Assembly: GCA_030268105.1 (NCBI GenBank) | Contig: BSDZ01000010.1 | Location: forward strand, 534,001-598,000 | Direction: 5' to 3' | DNA from: Volvox africanus | Taxonomy: Eukaryota; Chlorophyta; Chlorophyceae; Chlamydomonadales; Volvocaceae | Length of the DNA stretch: 64,000 nt | In this document: positions 1-10,080 of the stretch, one piece after another | How the letters are laid out: each line of letters opens with the position of its first letter | Position numbering within the stretch: position 1 is the stretch's first letter | Made by a program: the position numbers and the translations under genes | The notes under the pieces: generated by a model | The model's database searches: none | What the model was told of the DNA's origin: nothing | What the model saw: only the letters and a program-made list of their open reading frames with translations

Positions 1-566
1 CAAGGCAAGCGAGAGCAAACAGAGACAGCGGAAGACTTCAAGACGAAGAGAGATATAACTTACAGTCCTCGCATCTGTTATACTCGCAGCATCGCAATGT
101 CGTACGATTCACATTAGGAGGCCGATCCTAAGTGTGACAACCCTACTGCGTATAGGCGATGTCCAAGCATAACAACGTATAAGCCTTTCCGGCATTCGCA
201 TGATGCAAGGGTCCGAATAACGATATTCGGTTGCAAGGCATGCATCGCGACGAGTGCGGCGCTCTCAACGTGTGCTGTAATGAAGTAATATTATATCAAA
301 TAATATTACTTATCGTTTCATAGCACGAGCATAATGCGCACTTCAATGCTTCGGGCTTTCATACATGCTAGGCGGATTTGCCATGATGTGATGTCGCGAT
401 GGATAATGACAACATGCCAAATGCATATATAAATGTATGCGAATACATCTATATCATGCAGGTTCATTCATATGCAATAATCATTCATGCATTCATCAAG
501 ATAACACTTCGCCTTGTAGGGTCGCATCGACCTACGCATCGGCGGGAAACGAACCGTAGCACAACA
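1..566 (-). repeat. Partial gypsy LTR (family A), inverted, cut by window start
   Basis: This is the reverse complement of the LTRs at 4802-5625 and 7791-8623. Its U3 terminus (TGTTGTGCTACGG on the minus strand) ends at 566. It carries the same two LTR hairpins, one around 273-303 and one near 212-236. Whether it is a solo LTR or belongs to an element lying left of the window cannot be told. Confidence 0.9.
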
Positions 567-888
567 TGTTACATCAGCCAGCCAGCAATCCATCAGATAG
601 CTAGACAGGGTTAGATTTGAGTTGGAATAAGTTGTTATCCTCACTTCGATATTTTACATTCTTAAGTATTCTTATTCTTATCATGTTGATTTTTCAATTT
701 TATGTCCAGATCGGTGTTTGTAATTAGCCATACGTGCGTCACAGTATCTGTTGAAGTGCGTGATGCATGAGTGAGAATGCCTCTGAAATTATTCTGAAAT
801 TCTTATTCTTATTCTTATTCTTATATATATATATTGCAAATTGAATATATATATAGAATACATATATATTATAATATATAATAACTAT
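567..888. other. AT-rich spacer, no gene seen
   Basis: AT-rich DNA between the inverted LTR and the pentamer satellite, with short runs of a TTATTC motif near 665-685 and 800-825. No coding sequence or RNA gene was recognised. Confidence 0.6.
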
Positions 889-1180
889 ATAATATAATAT
901 AATATAATATAATATAATATAATATAATATAATATAATATAATATAATATAATATAATATAATATAATATAATATAATATAATATAATATAATATAATAT
1001 AATATAATATAATATAATATAATATAATATAATATAATATAATATAATATAATATAATATAATATAATATAATATAATATAATATAATATAATATAATAT
1101 AATATAATATAATATAATATAATATAATATAATATAATATAATATAATATAATATAATATAATATAATATAATATAATAT
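889..1180. repeat. (AATAT)n pentanucleotide satellite
   Basis: About 58 near-perfect copies of a 5-bp AATAT unit. It runs straight into an 8-bp TATATATG-type repeat (about 1181-1228). The long open frames across it (runs of ILYYI in translation) are products of the repeat and not genes. Confidence 0.98.
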
Positions 1181-1228
1181 ATGTATATATGTATATATGT
1201 ATATATGTATATATGTATATATGTATAT
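1181..1228. repeat. (GTATATAT)n microsatellite
   Basis: About six copies of an 8-bp GTATATAT unit directly after the AATAT satellite. Confidence 0.9.
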
Positions 1229-1242
1229 TATGGGTGTTACAC

Positions 1243-1295
1243 TGTGGGCGACTCGCCCTCCAAAGACAAGCACCAGGGGTCCTGACCGGACCGAG
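1243..1295. repeat. Short dispersed repeat motif, copy 1
   Basis: About 50 bp containing GCGACTCGCCCT, GACAAGC and CCTGACC in order. A diverged copy in the same orientation lies at 2273-2321, immediately before the first gypsy pol fragment. Shorter matches (ACTTGCCCTGAAAGGA type) occur near 1978 and 11,466. The origin of the repeat is unknown. Confidence 0.6.
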
Positions 1296-1517
1296 CCACA
1301 GCGCAGGGGAGGAGCACGTGGCTTTGTCTGTCTGTCCTGCCACGTGCTCTCCCTCTCAGTCAGGCCAGCAAAACCTCAGAGGCTCTCGCCTGGCCACTAA
1401 CAGAGCACTCAGGGTCACCAAGAAGCCACAGAAGGGCCCAACAGAAAACGGGGGACACCTAGCTGCTCAAAGGACGGGGAACCCTCTCTAACCCGAAACT
1501 GACCTGGCAAGAGCCTG

Positions 1518-1521
<4 letters not shown>

Positions 1522-1585
<64 letters not shown>
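1522..1585. repeat. (AC)n then (TA)n microsatellite
   Basis: About 24 AC dinucleotides (1522-1570) followed by about 7 TA dinucleotides (1571-1585). It lies directly beyond the 3' splice donor of the lectin exon on the minus strand, so it would be intronic in that gene. Confidence 0.95.
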
Positions 1586-1592
1586 TGTATAC

Positions 1593-1789
1593 CTGCAACA
1601 TCGCTTTGGAAATATGACAGCCGGCCGGATAGCTGACGAGCCCGCTAATGGCCCACACAACTGCATTCGTTGCCATGTTTACAATGCTCAGGTCGGTGCT
1701 ATAGCCAAGCAGCGTGAGTTGGTAAGTGTTACCAGGTGAATTCAAATAATCATCCCCTGAAACCATGGGCACATCCTCGGACCAACTCC
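1593..1789 (-). pseudogene. B-lectin (bulb-type) domain exon, isolated
   Basis: One exon on the minus strand, bounded by an acceptor (CGGCAG, exon from 1789) and a donor (TTGCAG then GTATAC, exon to 1593). Its 65 codons resemble the first half of a bulb-type mannose-binding lectin fold. A 'YLNSPGNTYQLTLLG' segment is followed by 'TNAVVWAIS', like the LxSPxxxYxLxL and VVWxS strands of that family, and the exon ends '..CHISKAMLQ', where the family has CxLxMQ. No partner exon was found next to it on the minus strand. The exon at 9122 on the plus strand begins 'SSDANLVV' in the same phase, which is exactly the continuation the fold expects. I infer a broken gene or a detached paralogue. B-lectin proteins are usually secreted carbohydrate binders, but the specificity here cannot be read. 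Confidence 0.55.
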
Positions 1790-2322
1790 CTGCCGGGTGG
1801 GATGCATGGAGATTATTGCATGTTATTATTATAACCGAGCGAGAGGCAGGTAGCACACATTATATGTTGTTTATTATCAGCAGCTAGTTACCAGACAGGA
1901 GCGAGTGTAGATGACCGTCTATATACCTACTGGGTACATGCACACTTTAGGTGTTATCGCAGTACTTTATGTGGGTGACTACTTGCCCTGAAAGGACTGG
2001 GTACGTACTAATAGTTTACGTAGTAATTTGGTTTCCAGAGTGCCACCATGCATAACATAATATATAATTATGCATTTATTGTTGTTAGATGGAGGTATGA
2101 GTCATGCATACTTGGCAGCTGGATGACATGGATGGAGACAAGCAGCAATCATATTTCCACTCGCAGCAGCTGCGTACTGGTCCATCAGCAAGTAGTACGT
2201 AAACATACATGCACGCCTTCCCTCCCTCTCTCCATATATTGTCTATCTTCTTTGTTTCTTTGTTTATTTATATGCGACTTGCCCTGAGAGGACAAGCTCT
2301 GGGGGCCCTGACCAGGCCGAAG
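1790..2322. other. Spacer with dispersed repeat, no gene seen
   Basis: No coding sequence was recognised. It contains a partial match (near 1978) and a full second copy (2273-2321) of the 50-bp dispersed motif also found at 1243. The second copy ends at the abrupt start of the gypsy pol sequence. Confidence 0.5.
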
Positions 2323-2324
2323 AC

Positions 2325-4742
2325 TTGACCAATGCCCCTGCAATGTTTCAGGCGGTCATGGACCGAATGTTTAAGCCGTTTATCGACAGGTTCGTTGTTT
2401 GCTACCTGGATGACATCTTGGTATATTCTAAGACGCGCGAGGAGCACTTGGAGCATCTTCGGCTCGTGCTCGACGTTATGAGGCGGGAGCAATTGTTTGC
2501 TAAACGCGCCAAATGCTTTTGGGCGCAGCCTCAGGTGGAATATTTGGGCCACATTGTGTCGGCCACCGGTGTGAAGATGGACCCGCGGAAGGTCGCCGTG
2601 GTTCGCGATTGGCCCGCGCCTCAGAACCTCACGGAGCTGCGTAAGTTCCTTGGCTTGACCAATTATTTCCGAAAGTTCATTAAAAAATATTCCATCATTG
2701 CGGCCCCGCTTACTAACTTAACTCGCAAAGGCGTTTTCGTTTCGCTCGAGTCGTGGACGTCGCAATGCCAGCGGGCATTCGAAGAGCTCAAACGAATCGT
2801 TGCCGAAGATGTCACCCTTGCATTCCCTGATTACTCGTTGCCATTTCGTGTTGAGGTAGTGTCTGATGCCTCAATATTTGGAAGCGGCGCTGTATTGTTA
2901 CAGGAAGGGCGACCGATCGCCTTCACGAGTAAGAAGTTTTCTGGTGCGGAGATTCGCTACACCACCGGGGAACAGGAGCTTCTGGCCGTGCTGCATGCTT
3001 TAAAGGAATGGCGCTGTTACCTCGAGGGACGCCCGTTTACTTTAAAGACTGACCACAAGCCCCTAACGTTTTTGCAAAGCGTTCCGACGTTGAACCGCCG
3101 TCAAGCTAGGTGGATGGAATATCTAGCTAGGTTCAACTGCACCTGGGAGTATATTTCTGGTAAATTGAATATTGCCGATGCTCTCAGTCGACATCCGTCG
3201 CTACACGCTGCAATTTTAGCAGCGCCCGTCGTGCGGCCGCGTAGCGAGGAGGTACCGATCGCGACGGACCTCGCGGAGCGGTTGAAGGTTGCCTACAACG
3301 CAGACGCCTGGTTTGCGGACCCGGCTAATGTAGAAAACCTTCGCAAGCAGAATGGCCTTTGGCTACGGACGGAGGGTGCAGCTACGCAAATCGTCGTTCC
3401 GAACGACGACGCGCTACGCTACGACATCCTTGCGTGGTTCCACGAGGACCCGTTAGCAGGACACCCTGGTAGCAAGCGATTGATCGACTTGGTGCAACGT
3501 TCCTTTTGGTGGCCTTGTTTGGCTAAGGATGCGGCGAACTTCGTACAGACATGCAGTCTGTGCCAGCGCAATAAGGCTTTGTCCGGTAAGGGTCATGGGT
3601 TGTTGCAACCGTTGCCTGTCCCGGATGCGCCTTGGGAAAGTGTGTCCATAGACTTCGTAGTCACGCTGCCCAAAACTGAGGGGGGATACGATGCGGTGTT
3701 CGTAATGGTCGATCGTCTGACTAAGATGGTTCACCTAGCACCATGCACATCATCCTGCACGGCTGAGCAAACCGCACGTTTGTTTTTCGATAATGTGGTT
3801 TGGTTACACGGGGTTCCCAAAAATGTGATTTCGGACCGCGGTGGGCAGTTCACGTCTAAGTTTTGGGAAGCGCTCTGCAAACTAGTTGGCATGCGCGTCA
3901 ACCTGAGCACAGCGTATCACCCGCAGACTGATGGTCAAACCGAACGCACAAATCGCACGTTGGGTGATATGTTGCGCAATTATGCTGGTCGCACACCACT
4001 TGTTTGGGATACATATTTGACTGCGGCAGAATTCGCGCTTAACAACGCTGTTAACCACTCTACAGGCAAAAGTCCGTTCTTTCTTAACTACGGGTTTCAT
4101 CCCGCGCTACCCGTGTGGCATGAGTTGGAAGTGAACGTGCCTGCTGCTAAACTTTTTGCCAAGTCTTTTATGTCCCGAATCACAGACGCAAAGTCGTGTT
4201 TGGACGCGGCGCAGCAACGAACGACGGAATACTACAACAAATCCAAGCAGGATGTGACGTTTTCGGAGGGGCAACTTGTGTTGCTAAGCACCGAGAACTT
4301 GCGCTCCTTGGCCGACGGATCCCGAAAACTCTTACCCCGCTGGATTGGTCCGTATCCTGTCATGCGCATGGTTGGGAATGTGGCTGTGGAGCTTGCATTG
4401 CCCACTGATATGACCATTCACCCCACGTTTCACGTATCGCTTGTTCGTCCGTATCGTGGTACGGAACCCGTCCCTGAGCCTGCTAACGCCCCCGTAGCGA
4501 TCGAACCAGTTCCCGAGACCTGGATCGCTGGTAAACAGAAGTTTTACGATGTGGAGCGGGTGTTAGATTATCGCGCGCGTCGTGTGGGCCGACACCGACG
4601 TAAGCGGACAGTACACGAGTACTTGGTCAAGTGGACAGGGTATACCAGCGAGCACAACTCATGGGAACCGGCACGCAACTTCTCACAGGACATGAAACCC
4701 CTGCTCGAAGAAGCCCGCAAACGTGCCACGCAAGCTCAATGA
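2325..4742 (+). CDS. Ty3/gypsy chromovirus pol, 5'-truncated (RT-RNase H-IN-chromodomain)
   Basis: An open frame of 805 codons that begins abruptly inside reverse transcriptase at 'LTNAPAMFQ'; gag, protease and the RT fingers are missing. Visible in order: the RT catalytic YLDD (about residues 27-30); RNase H with its first aspartate in 'VVSDAS' (about 180) and 'TDHKPL'; the integrase zinc finger, with histidines near 372 and a CSLC pair near 410; integrase DDE residues in 'SIDFVV' (about 442), 'SDRGGQF' (about 502) and the glutamate of the following helix; and a C-terminal chromodomain (about 740-800) with 'EYLVKWTGY' and 'NSWEP'. A chromodomain on integrase marks the chromovirus branch, which targets modified chromatin. 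The purine-rich tract at about 4786-4801 and the LTR at 4802 follow. The frame is intact but the element cannot be autonomous. Confidence 0.95.
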   Translation: MTNAPAMFQAVMDRMFKPFIDRFVVCYLDDILVYSKTREEHLEHLRLVLDVMRREQLFAKRAKCFWAQPQVEYLGHIVSATGVKMDPRKVAVVRDWPAPQNLTELRKFLGLTNYFRKFIKKYSIIAAPLTNLTRKGVFVSLESWTSQCQRAFEELKRIVAEDVTLAFPDYSLPFRVEVVSDASIFGSGAVLLQEGRPIAFTSKKFSGAEIRYTTGEQELLAVLHALKEWRCYLEGRPFTLKTDHKPLTFLQSVPTLNRRQARWMEYLARFNCTWEYISGKLNIADALSRHPSLHAAILAAPVVRPRSEEVPIATDLAERLKVAYNADAWFADPANVENLRKQNGLWLRTEGAATQIVVPNDDALRYDILAWFHEDPLAGHPGSKRLIDLVQRSFWWPCLAKDAANFVQTCSLCQRNKALSGKGHGLLQPLPVPDAPWESVSIDFVVTLPKTEGGYDAVFVMVDRLTKMVHLAPCTSSCTAEQTARLFFDNVVWLHGVPKNVISDRGGQFTSKFWEALCKLVGMRVNLSTAYHPQTDGQTERTNRTLGDMLRNYAGRTPLVWDTYLTAAEFALNNAVNHSTGKSPFFLNYGFHPALPVWHELEVNVPAAKLFAKSFMSRITDAKSCLDAAQQRTTEYYNKSKQDVTFSEGQLVLLSTENLRSLADGSRKLLPRWIGPYPVMRMVGNVAVELALPTDMTIHPTFHVSLVRPYRGTEPVPEPANAPVAIEPVPETWIAGKQKFYDVERVLDYRARRVGRHRRKRTVHEYLVKWTGYTSEHNSWEPARNFSQDMKPLLEEARKRATQAQ

Positions 4743-4801
4743 CCCCTGCAGTCGATGCTGTATGATGCAGCGAGGACGCTGCATACGGGAGGGGGGATAA
4801 T

Positions 4802-5625
4802 TGTTGTGCTACGGTTAGTTTCCCGCCGATGCGTAGGTCGATGTGATCCTACAAGGTGAAGTGCTATTGTGATGAACACATTGCATATGAATAAATCTGC
4901 ATGATATAAATGTATCCGTGTACATTTGTATATGCATTTGGCATGTTGTCATTATCCATCGCGACATCGCATCATGGCAAATCCGCCTAGCATGCATGAA
5001 AGCCCGAAGCATTGAAGTGCGCATTATGCTCGTGCTACGAAACGATAAGTAATATTATCTGATATAATATTACTTCATTACAGCACACGTTGAGAGCGCC
5101 GCACTCGTCGCGATACATGCCCTGCAACCGGATATCGTTATTCGGACCCTTGCATCATGGGAATGCCGGAAAAGGCTTATACGTTGTTATGAGTAGACAT
5201 CGCCTATACGCAGTAGGATTGTCACATCTAGGATCGGCCTCCTAATGTGAATCGTACGGCATTGTGATGCTGCGAGTATAACAGATGCGAGGACGGCTAA
5301 GCAAGATAAGACATTCGATACCAGAGAACACTCGTGTGTTCTATATTACTATTACTATACGCTATTCTACTTAGCCTGAGCTAAGCCTAAACTTCGCTAA
5401 CCACCGCCGCGTGATGATTGCTTGCTTCCGGCGCTGACGGCGATTACGTCCATTGCACCGCTTCGATCTGTAAGACTGTAAGTTATATCTCTTCTTGTTT
5501 GAAGTCTTCCGCTGTCTCTGTTTGCTCGCGCTTGCCTTGCTGTACTTGCAAGTGCTCACACATCGGTGTCGAAAGTCTCCAAACGTGCAGATACTTATGA
5601 GCAAACGCGAACGAGAGGTACAACA
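4802..5625 (+). repeat. 3' LTR of first gypsy element (family A)
   Basis: The 824-bp LTR starts TGTTGTGCTACGG directly after the polypurine tract (GGGAGGGGGGATAAT) and ends GAGGTACAACA, giving TG...CA termini. It matches 7791-8623, 27119-27951 and the inverse of 24889-25721. The next bases are CTGCG, which continue into the pol of a second copy. Confidence 0.95.
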
Positions 5626-7731
5626 CTGCGTAAGTTCCTTGGCTTGACCAATTATTTCCGAAAGTTCATTGAAAATTATTCCATCATTGCGGCCCCGCTT
5701 ACTAACTTAACTCGCAAAGGCGTTTTTGTTTTGCTCGAGTCGTGGACGTCGCAATGCCAGCGGGCATTCGAAGAGCTCAAGCGAACCGTTGCCGAAGATG
5801 TCACCCTTGCATTCCCTGATTACTCGTTGCCGTTTCGTGTTGAGGTAGTGTCTGATGCCTCAGTATTTGGAAGCGGCGCTGTATTGTTACAGGAAGGGCG
5901 ACCGATTGCCTTCACGAGTAAGAAGTTTTCTGGTGCGGAGATTCGCTACACCACCGGGGAACAGGAGCTTCTGGCAGTGTTGCATGCTTTAAAGGAATGG
6001 CGCTGTTACCTCGAGGGACGCCCATTTTCTTTAAAGACTGACCACAAGCCCCTAACGTTTTTGCAAAGTGTTCCGACGTTGAACCGCTGTCAGGCTAGGT
6101 GGATGGAATACCTAGCTAGGTTCGACTGCACCTGGGAGTATATTTCTGGTAAATTGAATATTGCCAATGCTCTCAGTCGACATCCGACGCTACACACTGC
6201 AATTTTAGCAGCACCCGTCGTGCGACCCCATAATGAGGAGATGCTGATCGCGACGGACCTCACAGAGCGGTTGAAGGTGGCCTACAACGCAGATGCCTGG
6301 TTTGCGGACCCGGCTAATGTAGAAAACCTTCGCAAGCAGAATGGCCTTTGGCTACGGACGGAGGGTGCAGCTACGCAAATCATCGTTCCGAACGACGACG
6401 CGCTACGCTATGACATCCTTGCGCGGTTCCACGAGGACCCGTTAGCAGGACACCCTGGTAGCAAGCGATTGATTGACTTGGTGCAACGTTCCTTTTGGTG
6501 GCCTCGTTTGGCTAACGATGCGGCGAACTTCGTACAGACATGCAGTCTGTGCCAGCACAATAAGGCTTTGTCTGGTAAGGGTCATGGGTTGTTGCAACCG
6601 TTGCCTGTCCCGGATGCGCCTTGGGAAAGTGTTTCCATGGACTTCGTAGTCACGCTGCCCAAAACTGAGGGGGGATATGATGCGGTGTTTGTAATGGTCG
6701 ATCGCCTGACTAAGATGGTCCACCTAGCACCATGCACATCGTCCTGCACGGCTGAACAAACCGCACGTTTGTTTTTCGACAACGTGGTCCGGTTACACGG
6801 GGTTCCCAAAAATGTGATTTCGGACCGCGGTGGGCAGTTCACGTCTAAGTTTTGGGAAGCGCTCTGCAAACTAGTTGGCATGCGCGTCAACCTGAGCACA
6901 GCGTATCACCCGCAGACCGATGGTCAAACTGAACGCTTAAACCGCACGTTGGGTGATATGTTGCGCAATTATGCTAGTCGCACACCCCTCGTTTGGGATA
7001 CATATTTGACTGCGGCAGAATTCGCGCTTAACAACGCTGTTAACCGCTCTACAGGCAAAAGTCCGTTCTTTCTTAACTACGGGTTTCATCCCGCGCTACC
7101 CATGTGGCGTGAGTTGGAAGTGAACGTGCCTGCTGCTAAACTTTTTGCCAAGTCTTTTATGTCCCGAATCACAGACGCAAAGTCGTGTTTGGACGCGGCG
7201 CAGCAACGAACGACGGAATACTACAACAAATCCAAGCAGGATGTGACGTTTTCGGAAGGGCAACTCGTGTTGCTAAGCACCAAGAACTTGCGTTCCTTGG
7301 CCGACGGATCCTGAAAACTCTTACCCCGCTGGATTGGTCCGTATCCTGTCATGCGCATGGTTGGGAATGTGGCTGTGGAGCTTGCATTGCCCGCTGATAT
7401 GACCATTCACCCCACATTTCACGTATCGCTTGTCCGTCCTTATCGTGGTACGGAACCCGTCCCTGAGCCTGCTAACGCCCCCACAGTGATCGAACCAGTT
7501 CCTGAGACCTGGATCGCTGGTAAACAGAAGTTTTACGATGTGGAGCGGGTGTTAGATTATCGCGCGCATCGTGTGGGCCGACACCGACGTAAGCGGACAG
7601 TACACAAGTACTTGGTCAAGTGGACAGGGTATACCAGCGAGCACAACTCATGGGAACCGGCACGCAACTTCTCGCAGGACATGAAGCCCCTGCTCGAAGA
7701 AGCCCGCAAACGTGCCACGCAAGCCCAATGA
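5626..7731 (+). pseudogene. Second gypsy chromovirus pol, truncated, one nonsense codon
   Basis: This copy begins exactly at the CTGCGTAAGTTC segment that lies inside RT of the first copy (about 2638), straight after the LTR of that copy. RT thumb, RNase H, integrase and chromodomain follow with high similarity to 2640-4742. The frame is open to 7311, where TGA (7312-7314) replaces the CGA found in the first copy. It then stays in the same frame to 7731, so a single C-to-T nonsense change separates it from an open frame. The chromodomain lies in the last 60 codons. RNase H keeps 'VVSDAS' and integrase keeps 'SDRGGQF'. The abrupt LTR/pol junction fits insertion of the first element into this one, followed by loss of both 5' halves. 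Confidence 0.93.
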
Positions 7732-7790
7732 CCCCTGCAGTCGATGCTGTATGATGCAGCGAGGACGCTGCATACGGGAGGGGGGATAAT

Positions 7791-8623
7791 TGTTGTGCTA
7801 CGGCTCGTTTCCCACCGATGCGTACGTCAATGCGACCCTACAAGGTGAAGTGTTATCTTGATGAACGCATGAATGATTATTGCATATGAATGAACCTGCA
7901 TGATACAGATGTATTCGCATACATTTATATATGCATTTGGCATGTTATCATTATCCATCGCGACATCACATCATGGCAAATCCGCCTAGCATGTATGAAA
8001 TACCGAATCATTGAAGTGCGCATTATGCTCGTGCTATGAAACGATAAGTAATATTATTTGATATAATATTACTTCATTACAGCACACGTTGAGAGCGCTG
8101 CACTCGTAGCAATGCATGCCTTGCAACCGAATATCGTTATTCGGACCCTTGCATCATGCGAATGCCGGAAAGGCTTATACGTTGTTATGCTTGGACATTG
8201 CCTATACGCAGTAGGATTGTCACACTTAGGATCGGCCTCCTAGTGTGAATCGTACGACATTGCGATGCTGCGAGTATAACAGATGCGAGGACAGCTAAGC
8301 AAAACAAGATATTCGATACCGGAGAACACTCGTGTGTTCTACATTTTTATTGCTATACGCTATTCTACTTAGCCCGAGCTAAGCCTAAACTTCGCTAACC
8401 ACCGCCGCGTGATGATTGCTTGCTTCCGGCGCTGACGGCGATTACGTCCATTGCACCGCTTCGATCTGTAAGACTGTAAGTTATATCTCTTCTTGTTTGA
8501 AGTCTTCCGCTGTCTCTGTTTGCTCGCGCTTGCCTTGCTGTACTTGCAAGTGCTCACGCATTGGTGTCGCAAGCCTTCAGACGCGCAGATACTTATGAGC
8601 AAACACGAAGGAGAGGTACAACA
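7791..8623 (+). repeat. 3' LTR of second gypsy element (family A)
   Basis: The 833-bp LTR with TG...CA ends follows the same polypurine tract as copy one. It holds two perfect inverted repeats: AAGTAATATTAT/ATAATATTACTT with a 5-base loop (8046-8074), and CCGAATA/TATTCGG with a 4-base loop (8127-8144). No 5' LTR of this element remains, so its target-site duplication cannot be defined. Confidence 0.95.
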
Positions 8624-8955
8624 TAACAGCCTGCCTGGCGACTTGGAAGAGAAATGACTGGAACCCGAAACGGAGGTGTTGATAAACACCGGGGTCTTCC
8701 CTTAGGGATAAATAGTCGCTTGCAGTACGACAAGGTGCAGATTGTAGGAGTGTTGTACTCTTGGATAAGCTCCAACAATAGAGGATTCCTGTAGACAATT
8801 GTCGATAAAGATCTGGCCGTATACGGACATCCATGTACAATCCTAAATGTGTTAAACCCTATCCTAAAAACCCTATCCTTAACCCTAAAATCCCATCCGT
8901 GTAAAACCCTAAGACAGCAGCAGATGACCAGGGAGATAGGTAGAGAGAGAAAGAT

Positions 8956-8998
<43 letters not shown>

Positions 8999-9121
8999 AA
9001 TGACAACTAATTGAGCAAGAGTTGGCACCCACGCAGTGGGGTTTTCAAGCAAATGGCTGGACGCACTGCTGCTGCTGCACCCTAATAACTAATTATATAT
9101 TTTGTTGTTATATTCATGCAG
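8624..9121. other. Spacer with telomere-like repeats and (GA)n
   Basis: It holds degenerate telomere-type repeats (about 8851-8912, CCCTA with variable A runs) and a GA dinucleotide run (about 8957-8994). The last 40 bases end in TTCATGCAG, the acceptor used by the lectin exon at 9122. No upstream coding exon was recognised. Confidence 0.7.
8851..8912. repeat. Interstitial telomere-like repeat block 1
   Basis: Several imperfect CCCTAAA, CCCTATCC and CCCTAAAA units in one direction. They resemble the C-rich strand of plant or green-algal telomeres (TTTAGGG/TTTTAGGG). Confidence 0.75.
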
Positions 9122-10006
9122 AGCAGCGACGCAAATTTGGTGGTGAACTGCTTTTACACTGGAATTTCCACGCCGGTGCCAGTGTGGACGACGGCTGTGC
9201 CAACAGCGTCCAAGCCCGTGGGGCCCTATACCGCGAAGCTGATGGATGACGGAAGCCTTCAGCTTGTAGCTGAAAACAGTGGTAATCATCTGGTGTATCG
9301 GTCATCTGTAGGTGGGTGGTGAACTGCTACCCTTACCAATCAGGCTATACGCACGGCTAGTATAAAAGTGAATATTATTTTTTGTACCGCCAAGCAATCA
9401 TTTAAAGGACGTTTGATAAATTATAGAGTAAACCTGCCATCACTAAGAAGTTATCAGTGCACCGGAATGAAGCAACAGGTAAACCATAATAAGCTATATA
9501 TAATACACCTATGTGGCACTTCATATAACTGCTTTCATCACCAATCAGAAAGTTTCTGCATACATCTCCGTCACTGTTTTTGGTTCCCAGGCCTGCCACC
9601 ACCACCAGCAACATCACCACCAACATCACCACCTCCACCACCATCACCGCCATCACCACCACCGCCGTCACCGCCAACGCCACATCCGTCACCTCCACCG
9701 CCATCACCGCCACCGCCATCACGGCCACCGCCATCACCGTCACCTCCACCGCCTTCACCGCCACCGCCATCACCGCCACCGCAATCACCGTCACCTCCAC
9801 CGCCATCACCGCCACCGCCATCACCGCCACCGCCATCACCGCCATCGCCATCACCTCCACGGCCATCACCTCCACCACCATCACCGCCATCGCCATCACC
9901 AACACCGCCATCACCGCCACCATCATCACTGCCATTGCCATCCTCATCACCGCCGCCATCACCGCCTCCACGAGGTGAATTGTCCAAAAAGGGTTTTAAG
10001 GTTTAG
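9122..10006 (+). CDS. B-lectin half-domain fused to Ser-Pro-rich tract (two exons, 5' end missing)
   Basis: Exon a (9122-9311, after acceptor CATGCAG, donor GTGGGT) gives 'SSDANLVV' ... 'PVWTT' ... 'GPYTAKLMDDGSLQLV' ... 'LVYRSS', which are the repeated QSDxNLVxY / VW / GPYxxxLxDDGxL strands of a bulb-type lectin. Exon b (9591-10006, acceptor TTCCCAG) keeps phase. It encodes about 130 residues dominated by SPPPP and SPSPP units, like the hydroxyproline-rich rods of algal cell-wall proteins such as pherophorins and extensins. The frame ends at TAG 10004-10006, inside a telomere-like repeat, so the natural C-terminus may be lost; alternatively a donor at CGAG/GTGAAT (about 9973) leads to an exon I could not find. 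The expected product is a secreted, wall-associated glycan-binding protein. No signal peptide is visible because the 5' exons are missing. Confidence is good for the domains and low for the gene being functional. Confidence 0.7.
9596..9972 (+). repeat. Degenerate minisatellite coding Ser-Pro-rich rod
   Basis: CCACCGCCATCACC-type units repeat for about 375 bp. The repeat is open in several frames on both strands, giving false His-rich, Thr-Ala-rich and Gly-Asp-rich readings. Only the SPPPP frame is joined in phase to the lectin exon. Confidence 0.85.
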
Positions 10007-10080
10007 GGTTTTAAACCCTAAAACCCTATAAATTCTATATATTAAAACCCTAAAACTCTAACCCTGAAACCCTAAAACCA
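9995..10080. repeat. Interstitial telomere-like repeat block 2 with inversion
   Basis: Forward GGGTTTTAAGGTTTAGGGTTTT is met head-on by AAACCCTAAAACCCTA units, making a head-to-head arrangement of telomere-type repeats around 10,010. Further CCCTAAAA variants run to 10,080. The unit length of 7-8 bp suits TTTTAGGG/TTTAGGG telomeres. Confidence 0.8.

Noticed and set aside
869..1343. Long minus-strand frames made of ILYYI repeats
   Set aside because: They are translations of the AATAT satellite, whose 5-bp unit is open in several frames.
9402..10031. His-rich, Thr-Ala-rich, Met-Val-rich and Gly-Asp-rich frames over the Ser-Pro tract
   Set aside because: These are other readings of the same CCACCGCCATCACC-type minisatellite. 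Only the SPPPP frame joins in phase to the lectin exon.
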